NCBI RefSeq assembly: GCF_028748065.1
Contig: NZ_CP118166.1
Coordinates: 2,495,501 to 2,559,500 of the forward strand
Length of the DNA stretch: 64,000 nucleotides
Source: Hyphococcus flavus
GTDB taxonomy: Bacteria > Pseudomonadota > Alphaproteobacteria > Caulobacterales > Parvularculaceae
Direction: 5' to 3'
Shown here: in pieces, positions 38,288 to 47,520 of the stretch
Numbering within the stretch: position 1 is the stretch's first letter
How the letters are laid out: each line of letters begins with the position of its first letter
Translations under genes and position numbers: made by a program
Notes under the pieces: model-generated
What the model was told of the DNA's origin: nothing
Seen by the model: only the letters and a program-made list of their open reading frames with translations
Databases searched by the model: none

Positions 38288-39301
38288 ATGAATAAGCTGG
38301 TATCTTTCTCGGATTGTTCCTTGCCTCATCTCAATCACACATTCTGCGTTGCGCCAATGATGGATGGGACTGATCGTCATTGCCGGTATTTTCACCGGCT
38401 GATGACGCGTCATGCCCTGCTTTATACGGAGATGGTCACAGCGGAAGCGATCATTCATGGCGATCAGGATCATCTGCTGGGCTTTGATAAAGCTGAGCAC
38501 CCGGTTGCGCTTCAGCTGGGCGGCAGCGACCCGAAAAAAATGGCGGCTGCGGCGCGCGCCGGCGAAGCTTTCGGCTATGATGAAATCAATATGAATGTGG
38601 GGTGCCCGTCGGACCGTGTTCAATCCGGCGCCTTCGGCGCATGTTTGATGAAAACGCCCGACCTCGTCGCTGAATGTGTTTCGGCCATGATCGGCGCCGT
38701 TAACATTCCCGTCACGGTAAAGTGCCGGATCGGCGTGGACGACCAAGACCCGGAAGAAAGCCTCTTCCAGTTTGTCGATCGGGTGTCGGGCGCAGGGTGC
38801 GGTACATTTATCGTTCATGCGCGCAAGGCGTGGCTTCAAGGCCTGTCGCCCAAGGAAAACCGGACCGTGCCGCCTCTCGATTATGATTTAGTGCGCAAGT
38901 TGAAAAGAGAACGCCCCGATCTCGAAATTATTTTGAACGGCGGGATTGAAACACTTCGCGACGCACACGTCCTTTCTTCAGATTTCGATGGTGTGATGCT
39001 GGGCCGGGCCGCCTATGGGGCGCCATATATGCTGTCTGAAGTTGATGAGATTTTCTTTGGAAGTGACAGGCCGACCATCTCACGTGAGGCTATCGTGCGC
39101 GAAATGTCCGGCTATTTGCAGCACGCGTTTGAAAAAGGCGTTCGGCCGCATTCAGTCACGCGGCACATGATCGGGCTGTATCATGGGGCGCCGGGCGCGC
39201 GGCGGTGGCGGCGCTTTCTGTCAGAGAATGCAAGCGCTTCGCGTGACGATGTGCTGGACCTGGCGCTGACTGAGGTTGCGCAGCATCAGAGCGTAGCTTG
39301 A
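38288..39301 (+). CDS. dusA: tRNA-dihydrouridine synthase A
   Basis: DusA reduces uridine 20/20a in tRNA, using FMN and NADPH. The 337-residue protein has the DusA markers FCVAPMMDGTDRHCRYFHR at the start, EINMNVGCPSDRVQSGAFG with the catalytic Cys (about residue 107), RIGVDDQD, IVHARKAWLQGLSPKENR (the DusA-specific tRNA motif), and ILNGGI. The TIM-barrel N-part and helical C-part are complete. A TSUP permease gene begins four bases after the stop region. Confidence 0.95.
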   Translation: MNKLVSFSDCSLPHLNHTFCVAPMMDGTDRHCRYFHRLMTRHALLYTEMVTAEAIIHGDQDHLLGFDKAEHPVALQLGGSDPKKMAAAARAGEAFGYDEINMNVGCPSDRVQSGAFGACLMKTPDLVAECVSAMIGAVNIPVTVKCRIGVDDQDPEESLFQFVDRVSGAGCGTFIVHARKAWLQGLSPKENRTVPPLDYDLVRKLKRERPDLEIILNGGIETLRDAHVLSSDFDGVMLGRAAYGAPYMLSEVDEIFFGSDRPTISREAIVREMSGYLQHAFEKGVRPHSVTRHMIGLYHGAPGARRWRRFLSENASASRDDVLDLALTEVAQHQSVA

Positions 39302-39305
39302 GACC

Positions 39306-40133
39306 ATGGAATTTCTCAATCAGCACTGGCCCTTGATTATTACGCTGTTGGCGGTGGGGTTTGCCTCAGGATATTTTGGCGGATTGTTCGGCGTTGGCGG
39401 CGGGATCATCACGACGCCTGCATTATACGCTGTTTTTCAGGCGTTGGGGCATGATAATGAAGCGAGCTTAAAAACAGCGATCGGCACATCGCTGGCGCTT
39501 ATCATTGTCACCTCTATACGCTCATTGATGACGCATCACCGCGCCGGACATGTGGACATGAACATGCTGCGGGCGTGGGGCGTGTGGATTGCGACCGGCG
39601 CCGGTCTTGGCGGCTTGCTGGCGCGCTGGGCGCCGGTGGAGGCCCTGACGATCATCTTTGCTGGCGGCGCCTTCTACATCGCGTGGAAAAGACTTTTTGC
39701 AAAGTCAAAAGCTGGACAAGCGCCGGTTAATCTCATGCGTAAACGGATGAAGATACCGATTGGTATTGGCACCGGCTTTTTTTCAAGTTTGATGGGAATT
39801 GGCGGCGGCGCGCTTGGCGTGATGGTGATGACCATGGCCGGCCGCGCTATGCATCAGGCCATCGCCACGTCCGCAGGGTTTGGCGTCGCGGTGGCCGCAC
39901 CGGGCGTCGCGGGTTTCATCTTGTCGGGCTGGGCGGCGGCGAATCTGCCTCCCGGCGCCGCTGGCTTCGTTAACCTGCCAGCGTTTTTGGTCATGGCGCT
40001 GACGGCAGCGATCGCGGCGCCGCTTGGCGCACGGGCCGCGCACCGGCTCAAGGGCGATTTCCTCTCAAAATGCTTCGGCGTCTATGTGCTGGTGGCCGCA
40101 GGCGGCCTTGCCTGGGATATTTTCACCGGCTGA
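39306..40133 (+). CDS. TSUP-family (TauE/SafE) permease
   Basis: The 275-residue membrane protein has about eight helices and the TSUP glycine motifs SGYFGGLFGVGGGIITTPAL (about residues 21-40) and SLMGIGGGALGVMVMTMAG in the second half. Family members export sulfite or other sulfonates/organic anions. No sulfur-metabolism genes are nearby, so the substrate is open. It starts four bases after dusA. Confidence 0.9.
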   Translation: MEFLNQHWPLIITLLAVGFASGYFGGLFGVGGGIITTPALYAVFQALGHDNEASLKTAIGTSLALIIVTSIRSLMTHHRAGHVDMNMLRAWGVWIATGAGLGGLLARWAPVEALTIIFAGGAFYIAWKRLFAKSKAGQAPVNLMRKRMKIPIGIGTGFFSSLMGIGGGALGVMVMTMAGRAMHQAIATSAGFGVAVAAPGVAGFILSGWAAANLPPGAAGFVNLPAFLVMALTAAIAAPLGARAAHRLKGDFLSKCFGVYVLVAAGGLAWDIFTG

Positions 40134-40236
40134 GGTAGATTTTTGTGCATTGCGGTATCAGTATGGGTGAAGGACGCAGACAAAAAGGGCGGCTGTCAGG
40201 GCGGATCCGGCGGCATCGCGCGAGGGGATCAAATCG

Positions 40237-41214
40237 ATGACCACGATTGAAACCGTGATTTCCGGGGCAGGATCTTATCTCCCCGAAAATGTGGTCACAA
40301 ATGACGATCTCGCCCGAAAAATCGATACGTCCGACGAGTGGATCCGTTCCCGAAGCGGCATTGGCCAGCGCCATCTCGCAGCAGACGATGAAGCCTGTTC
40401 CGATCTTGCATCCAAGGCTGCGTGGCACGCGCTTGATCAGGCGGGGCTGAAACCGCGTGACATCGGGCTGATCATCGTGGCGACCGTCACGCCCGATAAG
40501 ACTTTTCCATCCACGGCTGTTTTCGTTCAGGAAAAGCTCGGCGTTCCGCCTGGCATTGCGTTTGATGTTTCAGCGGCTTGCGCCGGCTTTCTCTACGCCA
40601 TGAATATCGCCCATGATTTTATCCAGTCCGGGCAGGTCAAGCACGCACTGGTAATTGGCGCCGAAAAGCTTTCATGTTTTCTGGATTGGGAAGACCGTGC
40701 GACATGCGTTCTCTTCGGCGACGGCGCTGGCGCAGTTGTTTTGAGCGGTGAGGACCCTTTGACAGCCAGACGGCCGCGCGGTGTCTTATCGACGTATTTA
40801 TCGGCGGACGGACGGCTGGCGGACCATTTATACGCCGATGGCGGCCCGTCAACGACCGGTACGGTCGGCAAGGTCAGGATGAACGGCAAGGAAGTGTTCC
40901 GAAACGCAGTTGAACAGATTTCCAATGCTGTTTTCGAAGTGACTGAGCGCGCGAAAGTCGGCCGTCATGAGATTGACTGGTTCGTGCCGCATCAAGCGAA
41001 TATTCGCATTATTCAATCCTGTGCCAAAAAACTTGATCTGAACGAAGACAAAGTCATCGTTACGATTGATCGTCACGCCAACACATCGTCAGCGTCAATT
41101 CCACTCGCGCTTGACGCGGGCATTCGCGACGGTCGCATAACGCGTGGGCAATTGCTCGTTTTTGCAGCACTAGGCGGCGGTCTGGCCTGGGGATCAGCTT
41201 TGGTCAGGTATTAG
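40237..41214 (+). CDS. fabH: 3-oxoacyl-ACP synthase III (FabH-type)
   Basis: KAS III condenses acetyl-CoA or another acyl-CoA with malonyl-ACP. The 325-residue protein has the catalytic triad: Cys115 in SAACAGFLYAM, His in FVPHQANIRI (about 247) and Asn in HANTSSASIP (about 277). ATG 40237 follows GAGGGG. In many bacteria fabH follows plsX; here it stands alone, so it could be a second paralogue with special primer selection. The C-terminal GGGLAWGSALVRY is standard. Confidence 0.93.
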   Translation: MTTIETVISGAGSYLPENVVTNDDLARKIDTSDEWIRSRSGIGQRHLAADDEACSDLASKAAWHALDQAGLKPRDIGLIIVATVTPDKTFPSTAVFVQEKLGVPPGIAFDVSAACAGFLYAMNIAHDFIQSGQVKHALVIGAEKLSCFLDWEDRATCVLFGDGAGAVVLSGEDPLTARRPRGVLSTYLSADGRLADHLYADGGPSTTGTVGKVRMNGKEVFRNAVEQISNAVFEVTERAKVGRHEIDWFVPHQANIRIIQSCAKKLDLNEDKVIVTIDRHANTSSASIPLALDAGIRDGRITRGQLLVFAALGGGLAWGSALVRY

Positions 41215-41257
41215 ATCTGGCTCGGGTTTCAGCCGCGTTGGGCAAATGCTTTCAAGG

Positions 41258-42619
41258 TTAGTCTGCAAGGCTTGCATAGACTGATTGTGCTTCTGTTCTC
41301 AACGAACTGTTTATCGAGGCGGCAAGGCGAAGGTCTTCCTTTGCCTGATCGATTTTTCCAAGGGCGCCGCGCGTTTGTGCGCGATAGAAATACGCATAGG
41401 CGAAGTCGGGGCTTAACCGAATTGTATCCGTGTATGCTTTTTCCGCTTTCTTGAAGTCCCCCATAGCGAAATAGACCTCGCCAGTTCGATAATGAGCCAT
41501 GACATGGGTTGGGAGAATGTCTTTCACCTGCTGGTAGTGATGTAGCGCGCGTTCATGGTCGCCAGTCAGGTAGTACGTGTACGCAATACCATGTTGTGCG
41601 TTGTAATATGCCGGATCGATCAGAATGGCTTGAGCGAAATCTTCTTTCGCGGGTTCATAATTCGCTTCCCACCGGTGTGCGGTGCCGCGAACCGTGAGTG
41701 CGACGGCTTTATAGAGAACATCGTTTTCAACAGCATCGATAACAATGGTACAGGCTTTTATGGTTTTTTGAGGATCGTCGCGATCGTATTTGCAGCGCTC
41801 AACCGGCTTCGCTAATTCCGGATGAGCCTTTAGCGCCGCCGCCTTACGGGTCAGGTCGAGCGCGTGCTGCCCCCCATGAACTTTCAGCGATCCTTGCGTG
41901 TCATGATTTGCTGCGTAGTATGCAATTCCTGCGATTGCGACCGCCAGCATAAGGGCCGAGGACCTAAAATTCAGGAAGACATTTCGCAGGCGATTTTGCC
42001 AAATATTCCTCGTGCGTGACGTTCGCCTGTCCGAGCTTTGAGAACAGACATTGTCAGGCTCAATAAGCTCTTCACTTGCCACTGTTGAATTAATGCTTTC
42101 CGAGCGATGCAATAGGCTGTGCGTTTCCTGGTCGTCGGTAGCGGCAAGCGTTTCGATCCGCGCCGCTTGTTCGCGGCGCCATTCTTCAAAGGGTTCTGAG
42201 CGTACATTGAGGCTGGCAAGAAATTCAGTTCTGTCATAGGCGCGCTCGCCTATGCCGGCTGAATCTGTAAGTTCAATTTTTATCCGTGCCTGATTTAAGG
42301 CGATAATTTCCGGATCGCTCGTTACCAAAAACCGGTCTGCAGCCGGACCGAAAGCCTTGCGCAGGACGGCGACCGCCTGACGCAGACTGGCCCGCGCATG
42401 CTCATGGTCGCTGCGATCCCATAGTAACGCGGCTAGATGTTCGCGCGTGTGGCGCATCCCGGGCGCCAGCGCCAGATACGCCAGCAATGCTTTCGACTTC
42501 ATTGAGTTGATCGCGACAGTTTCACCAGTTGAAAGGACGGCTTGAAACACGCCGATGCATTTGAGCGTTAGAACCGGCGCTTCCTCAGCAGCCAGCCTTA
42601 GATGGGCTTCTCCGTCCAT
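41258..42619 (-). CDS. Membrane-anchored BTAD-type transcription regulator with TPR repeats
   Basis: The 453-residue protein is built from an N-terminal OmpR/SARP-like winged helix (about 15-115: HLAALLWDRSDHEHARASLR and FLVTSDPEIIALNQ), a linker, one membrane segment at about 220-240 (SALMLAVAIAGIAYYA), and a C-terminal TPR region (about 290-450: YNAQHGIAYTYYLTGDHERA, MAHYRTGEVYFAMGDFKKAE, AYAYFYRAQTRGALGK). A DNA-binding domain tied to the membrane with a periplasmic sensor recalls CadC-type regulators. It diverges from the M23-like gene across 162 bp, so it may control it. The start is ATG 42619 with GGGAG close by. Confidence 0.85.
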   Translation of the reverse strand: MDGEAHLRLAAEEAPVLTLKCIGVFQAVLSTGETVAINSMKSKALLAYLALAPGMRHTREHLAALLWDRSDHEHARASLRQAVAVLRKAFGPAADRFLVTSDPEIIALNQARIKIELTDSAGIGERAYDRTEFLASLNVRSEPFEEWRREQAARIETLAATDDQETHSLLHRSESINSTVASEELIEPDNVCSQSSDRRTSRTRNIWQNRLRNVFLNFRSSALMLAVAIAGIAYYAANHDTQGSLKVHGGQHALDLTRKAAALKAHPELAKPVERCKYDRDDPQKTIKACTIVIDAVENDVLYKAVALTVRGTAHRWEANYEPAKEDFAQAILIDPAYYNAQHGIAYTYYLTGDHERALHHYQQVKDILPTHVMAHYRTGEVYFAMGDFKKAEKAYTDTIRLSPDFAYAYFYRAQTRGALGKIDQAKEDLRLAASINSSLRTEAQSVYASLAD

Positions 42620-42781
42620 TTCTCCCGCTCCTCACAATCTGTGCGCAAATTGGCGAAGTTTGACGCTGGCGCTGATATTTACGCCGATTCTGGCATATTT
42701 TTGACGGAGTTTCACGCGCGCTTTCACGGAGCAATGACGGCGTCGGCGTTTACTGGACCGATGCAGCACGGGAGAATGGGT

Positions 42782-44428
42782 ATGCGGGCTTTTTCATTCA
42801 GGAATTCAGGTCATTTTGCTGGCGCGCGCAAACGCTTGTTCGCGCAACGCATGCGCCGGTGCGGCCTGATTGCGTCTCTGTTCTCTTTTCTGGGGATGGC
42901 GGCGCCTGCTGCGGCGCAGCAAAGCTACCTGTTTCCTGGCAAATCCGCTGACCTACCTAGCAACGCTTATTGGGTCGTCAGGGAGTTCAGCGAAGGTGAG
43001 AACGTTCTCGATCTGAACATCATTCAGTGGAAGGACGGAAAGTGGAGCGATTGTAAAAACGGCGCCGCCGGTTCCTGCGGCACGCCGCAAAACGACCTCA
43101 TGTATAACGTGCCGCTCTACGCCCCCGCTGACGGTGAGATCGCCGGATGCTGGCGAAACTTTCCCGACAATCCAAACCCGCCGGATAGAAGAAATGATGT
43201 TGTCGGCGTCGATAGTAATGTTCCGAAGAAAATTTATCGCGGCGGCAACGCGGTCAACATTATTACAGAAAACGGGGTGATTATTTCTCTGGCGCATATG
43301 GCTCCTGGCACCATTCCACCTGAGCTGTGCCCGCTTAACGCCGGAAGCACTGTTTTCCCGGCGTCGGTAAGCAAGGACGGTACGGACTGGTACACGACTG
43401 GTTACATACCGCCTGGCGCCAGACCAAAGGTGAAAAAGGGAGATTTCGTCGGACGCGCGGGCAATTCAGGTTTTTCAAGCGGCGTGCACCTGCATATCGG
43501 CCTGAATCCGGTTTTGGGCATGCAGGGAGGGCGTGAGAATTTCGGCCCGAACATGCCAATACCGTTCGAGCGGGTCTATACCCAAAGTTACAATCCCAAC
43601 GCCGGGCCTGTGACAAACCTCTGGAGCGCCGCCGACACGACGATCAATGCAAGCACCGACGGCGTGACTCTGTTTCGCCCGTCGGGCAAGTTCGCGGACG
43701 ACATTGTCTGGCAGCGAAGCAACGGACAAATTCATTATTGGGCGATGGAAGACGGACAATTCTCCGCCGGCTTCAATATCGACCAGCCGGTCTCCCAAAC
43801 ATGGAAGCCAGTGGGCGCGGGCAATGTGGACGGCGCCGATCATGACGACATTATATTCATGGCCGGAAATGGTCAGATGCATTATTGGAAAATAAAGAAC
43901 GGCCAGCGCGTAGGTGCGGCGAATATCTCAACACCACTGGCTGAAGGCTGGAAGTTCGGCGGCGTCGGCGATGTCGATGGCGACAATACCGACGATCTCA
44001 TTTTCGCTCTGAATGGCCAGGTTCATTATTGGAAAATGAAAAACGGCCAGCGGGTGAGCGGCGCGAACATTTCCTCTCCGGTGTCCGCCGGCTGGCGCAT
44101 CGGCGGGGTCGGCGATGTCGATGGCGACGGTACGGACGACATCGTCTGGCGTCATGCAAACGGCCAGGCTCATTACTGGAAAATGAAAAACGGCAAACGC
44201 GTCAGCGCGGCGAATATCGACGAGCCGGTTGGCTCAAACTGGAGCATGCGCGACATTGGCGACGTTGATCATGACGGCACCGACGATATCGTCTGGCAGC
44301 GCAATGACGGCCAGGTGCATTACTGGCGAATGAAAAACGGCAAACGCATATCGGCGGCGAATATTCACACGCCAGTAGGCGGAGAGTGGACCTTGTTTGG
44401 CGTCGGTAATGTCGGTACGCGGCCTTGA
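42782..44428 (+). CDS. Secreted M23-like protein with five FG-GAP/VCBS-type repeats
   Basis: I start at ATG 42782, seven bases after GGGAG; the 548-residue product has a long basic N-region and a signal peptide ending in MAAPAAA-QQ near residue 45. The first half is an M23-like lysostaphin fold: LYAPADGEIAGCW, VIISLAHMAPG and GNSGFSSGVHLHIGLNPV, which carries the HxH zinc/catalytic motif. The usual first ligand pair HxxxD is replaced by DLMYN, so metal binding may be lost. The second half (residue 306 to the end) is five ~49-residue repeats, each with DDIVW, NGQxHYWKMKNG and GDVDGDGTDD. The Asp-rich loops could bind calcium. Function could be peptidoglycan binding/cleavage or adhesion. Confidence 0.85.
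   Translation: MRAFSFRNSGHFAGARKRLFAQRMRRCGLIASLFSFLGMAAPAAAQQSYLFPGKSADLPSNAYWVVREFSEGENVLDLNIIQWKDGKWSDCKNGAAGSCGTPQNDLMYNVPLYAPADGEIAGCWRNFPDNPNPPDRRNDVVGVDSNVPKKIYRGGNAVNIITENGVIISLAHMAPGTIPPELCPLNAGSTVFPASVSKDGTDWYTTGYIPPGARPKVKKGDFVGRAGNSGFSSGVHLHIGLNPVLGMQGGRENFGPNMPIPFERVYTQSYNPNAGPVTNLWSAADTTINASTDGVTLFRPSGKFADDIVWQRSNGQIHYWAMEDGQFSAGFNIDQPVSQTWKPVGAGNVDGADHDDIIFMAGNGQMHYWKIKNGQRVGAANISTPLAEGWKFGGVGDVDGDNTDDLIFALNGQVHYWKMKNGQRVSGANISSPVSAGWRIGGVGDVDGDGTDDIVWRHANGQAHYWKMKNGKRVSAANIDEPVGSNWSMRDIGDVDHDGTDDIVWQRNDGQVHYWRMKNGKRISAANIHTPVGGEWTLFGVGNVGTRP
43697..44425 (+). repeat. Five tandem ~147-bp coding repeats
   Basis: The DNA from 43697 to 44425 encodes five repeat units of 48-49 residues. 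Each starts with DD(I/L)(V/I)(W/F), then NGQ, HYWxMKNG, GANI and VG-DVDGDGT. Units three to five are most alike (GDVDGDGTDDIVW), so they probably arose by recent duplication. The array is inside the M23-like gene. Confidence 0.9.
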
Positions 44429-44452
44429 TCGGCAAATCTGTTTGCGCGCTGG

Positions 44453-45940
44453 TTAAATCTTCTGGTTATATTCGCCGACTTCAGGCTGTGTTTTGAGAAC
44501 AGCGTCGAGCTCGGTGAACATCGCCTTCATGTTTTCTTCTGACGTCGGGCTTTCGATAACGACGACGAGTTCCGGCTTGTTAGACGATGCGCGGATCAGT
44601 CCCCACGTGCCGTCCTCGGCGGTAATCCGAATGCCGTTGACCGTGACGACGTCCCGGACCTTTTGGCCGATGATTTCCTTCCGTTCCGACAGGGTGGCAA
44701 CCACCTTTTCAACAACGCCGTACTTTGTCTCGTCGGCGCAATGGGGCGACATGGTCGGCGATTGCCAGGTTTTCGGCAGCGATTTGCGCAAATCCGACAG
44801 CTTTTTGTCCGGGTTGCGGTCCAGCATCTGCAACAGCGCGATGGCGGCGACAAGCCCGTCATCGTAGCCGCGCCCGACAGGATTGTTGAAAAAGAAATGG
44901 CCGGATTTTTCAAAACCGGCGAGGGCGTTCATCTCATGGCTTTTGCGTTTGATGTAGGAATGGCCGGTTTTCCAATATTCCGTGCGGGCGCTGTTCTCGA
45001 CAAGAACAGGGTCGGTCATAAACAGCCCGGTTGATTTAACATCGACGACGAATTGCGCGTTTTTGTGAAGCGCTGAAAGGTCGCGTGCGATCAGGACGCC
45101 GATTTTATCAGCAAAGATTTCCTCGCCTTCGTCATCGACAACGCCGCAGCGGTCGCCATCGCCGTCGAACCCAAGCGAGACATCGGCGCCGTGTTCCTTC
45201 ACAGCGGCCTGCATGGCGTGCAGCATTTCCATGTCTTCCGGGTTTGGGTTGTAGCGCGGGAATGTATGGTCAAGGTTTGCGTCCATGGGGATGACCTCGA
45301 CGCCAAGCCGTGACAGCGCCTCAGGCGCGAATGCGCCAGCCGTGCCGTTCCCGCAGGCCGCGATGACTTTCAATTTGCGTTTGATGCTAACGCCTGAAGC
45401 GATGTCGTCGATGTAGCGTTCGCGCATCCCCTCTACATATTTGTAGGCGCCGCCGTCGTGCGATTTGCCTTCACCATTAAGCACGATCTCTTTCAACCGT
45501 CCCATTTCATCAGGTCCGAAGGTGAGCGGTTTTTCAACGCCCATTTTGACGCCGGTCCATCCGTTCTCATTATGGCTGGCCGTCACCATGGCGACGCATG
45601 GGATGTCGAGGTCGAACTGTGCGAAATAGGCGATCGGCGATAGCGCGAGGCCGATATCGTTCACCTCGATGCCGGCGCTCATGAGGCCGACGGTAAGCGC
45701 CTGTTTGATAGACGCTGAATAGCCACGGAAATCGTGACCGACCACGATGCGCGGATCTTTGCCCATTTCGCGGATGAGCGTGCCGAGACCAAGGCCCAAC
45801 GCCTGGATGCCGAGGAGGTTGATTTCTTTCTCAAAGACCCAGCGCGCATCGTATTCGCGAAAGCCCGTGGCTTTGACGAGGGGCGTCGTTTCATATTCAA
45901 GCGTGTTGGAGACCAGATCGGCGCGCGGCGCAGGCAGCAT
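44453..45940 (-). CDS. Phosphomannomutase/phosphoglucomutase
   Basis: The enzyme interconverts hexose 6- and 1-phosphates. The 495-residue protein has the four-domain layout with the phospho-serine loop TASHNENGWTGVKMG (the common TASHNP has Glu here), the metal loop GFDGDGDRCGVVDDEG, the sugar-binding FEKSGHFFF segment, and the C-terminal phosphate site RASSNKPELVV. AAGGA precedes ATG 45940. It serves sugar-nucleotide and exopolysaccharide synthesis or glucan degradation (the GH13 enzyme upstream). Confidence 0.93.
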   Translation of the reverse strand: MLPAPRADLVSNTLEYETTPLVKATGFREYDARWVFEKEINLLGIQALGLGLGTLIREMGKDPRIVVGHDFRGYSASIKQALTVGLMSAGIEVNDIGLALSPIAYFAQFDLDIPCVAMVTASHNENGWTGVKMGVEKPLTFGPDEMGRLKEIVLNGEGKSHDGGAYKYVEGMRERYIDDIASGVSIKRKLKVIAACGNGTAGAFAPEALSRLGVEVIPMDANLDHTFPRYNPNPEDMEMLHAMQAAVKEHGADVSLGFDGDGDRCGVVDDEGEEIFADKIGVLIARDLSALHKNAQFVVDVKSTGLFMTDPVLVENSARTEYWKTGHSYIKRKSHEMNALAGFEKSGHFFFNNPVGRGYDDGLVAAIALLQMLDRNPDKKLSDLRKSLPKTWQSPTMSPHCADETKYGVVEKVVATLSERKEIIGQKVRDVVTVNGIRITAEDGTWGLIRASSNKPELVVVIESPTSEENMKAMFTELDAVLKTQPEVGEYNQKI

Positions 45941-46130
45941 GGGGAAATCCTTTAAGGCGTTTGATTTGTGCGCAATCTAGCGAGGTTGGCTGTTGCCGCA
46001 ACCCGGCTCCCTGTTGAAAAAGACCTTGTCAGGTCCGTGACAAGCGCAGCGCTCTTGCCCATAGTCCTTCGTCACAAAAGGGTCGTGAAGCTGCGACGTT
46101 ACGAAATACCGGGCCGGGGAAGAGGGGTTC

Positions 46131-47417
46131 ATGGATTTGCCATTTGATTTGGCCAATATTGGCCTGCGCGGGCAAAGCGCGATTGGCTTGGCGGCCTTTG
46201 TGTTCATTGCGTGGCTGCTATCCGAACAGAAACTCAGATTTCCGATTTTCGGCGCCCTGTGGACTGTCGCGGCGCAGATCCTTATTGCCGTGCTGCTGCT
46301 TTATACGCCAGGCGCGCGTGATGCGCTCGCATTTCTGAATGTTGTCGTAAATGCATTGCAGCAGGCGACGCAGGCCGGCACCTCCTTTGTGTTCGGTCAT
46401 CTTGGCGGCGCTGAGCCCCCGTTCGAGGTTACAAATCAAGGCGCGATGTTTAATTTTGCATTCGGCGCGCTGCCGCTGGTGATTTTCTTTTCAGGGCTTT
46501 CGGCGCTCTTATGGCATGTGGGTATCCTGAAAATATTCGTGAGGGGACTGGCCTTTCTCTTAACGCGTGTTTTTAATATCGGCGGCGCCGTTGCGTTATC
46601 GGCGGCGGCGAACACGTTTCTGGGACAGACCGAGGCGCCGCTTTTGATCCGCGCGTTTCTGACGAAGATATCGCGCTCGGAACTTTTTATTGTCATCACG
46701 GGCGGGTTTGCGACTGTGGCCGGTTCGGTGATGGTGCTTTACGCAACCTTGCTTGAGCCGCAACAGCCATCCGTCCTCGGACATATTATCGTTGCATCAT
46801 TAATCTCTGTTCCCGCAGCAATTTTAATGGCGCAAGTGATGATCCCCGCGCCGAAAGGCGAAACGCCTACTGCGTCAACGGCGGCGGATGATTTTCAGTA
46901 CGCCAGCGCCATGGACGCATTCATGCGCGGCGTGACGGATGGATTGGGGCTTTACCTTAACATTATTGCATCGCTGATCGCCTTTACCGCCTTCGCAGCG
47001 CTGGTGAATATCATGCTCGGCGGATTTCCGGACTTTATGGGCGAACCGCTTAGCCTTGAACGCATGCTGGGTTGGATTTTCGGACCATTAATGTGGCTTA
47101 CGGGCATTCCATGGTCGGAAGCGTTCGATGCAGGCTCTCTCATGGGGATCAAAACAGCGGTTAATGAAATCGTCGCCTATGTCGCCCTGGCGCAGACGCC
47201 TGAAGGCACTTTTTCCGAGCGAACAATCCTGATCCTGATTTACGCCATGTGCGGTTTCGCCAATTTCGCCAGCCTCGGCATCGTCATTGGCGGGCTGACG
47301 GCGCTTGCGCCGGAGCGGCGGCAGGATGTCATTGAACTTGCGCCAAAAGCGCTGGTGGCCGGCACGCTGGCCACGCTGATGACCGGCTCGGTCATCGGGC
47401 TCGTCTGGATGGGGTAA
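46131..47417 (+). CDS. nupC: Concentrative nucleoside transporter (NupC/CNT family)
   Basis: The 428-residue membrane protein has about ten helices and the CNT landmarks FAFGALPLVIFFSGLSALLW, GQTEAPLLIRAFLTKISRSE (nucleoside-binding region), FVIVTGGFATVAGSVMVLYA (given here as FIVITGGFATVAGSVM), and NEIVAYVALAQTPEG followed by YAMCGFANFASLGIVIGG. CNT proteins import nucleosides with Na+ or H+. GAGGGG lies four bases upstream of ATG 46131. The long N-terminal part before the core is normal for the family. Confidence 0.93.
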   Translation: MDLPFDLANIGLRGQSAIGLAAFVFIAWLLSEQKLRFPIFGALWTVAAQILIAVLLLYTPGARDALAFLNVVVNALQQATQAGTSFVFGHLGGAEPPFEVTNQGAMFNFAFGALPLVIFFSGLSALLWHVGILKIFVRGLAFLLTRVFNIGGAVALSAAANTFLGQTEAPLLIRAFLTKISRSELFIVITGGFATVAGSVMVLYATLLEPQQPSVLGHIIVASLISVPAAILMAQVMIPAPKGETPTASTAADDFQYASAMDAFMRGVTDGLGLYLNIIASLIAFTAFAALVNIMLGGFPDFMGEPLSLERMLGWIFGPLMWLTGIPWSEAFDAGSLMGIKTAVNEIVAYVALAQTPEGTFSERTILILIYAMCGFANFASLGIVIGGLTALAPERRQDVIELAPKALVAGTLATLMTGSVIGLVWMG

Positions 47418-47466
47418 CCTCTTCGCGTTCACGTTGGGTTGAGGGATGGCGCCAGCGGTTGATTGC

Positions 47467-47502
47467 CGCTTCCGCTTCCTTAAGTGACCGCCACCGGAAG
47501 CG
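47467..47502. other. Inverted repeat upstream of the GST gene
   Basis: CGCTTCCG (47467-47474) and CGGAAGCG (47495-47502) are perfect 8-bp arms 20 bases apart, about 18 bases before ATG 47521. The stem could hide or expose the GAGG ribosome binding site or be an operator. No regulator is obvious. Confidence 0.4.
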
Positions 47503-47520
47503 AAGACCGAAGAGGATGCG

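Noticed and set aside
38201-38839. 212-residue open frame antisense to dusA
   Set aside because: It overlaps the clear dusA reading frame; GC-rich codon bias keeps antisense frames open.
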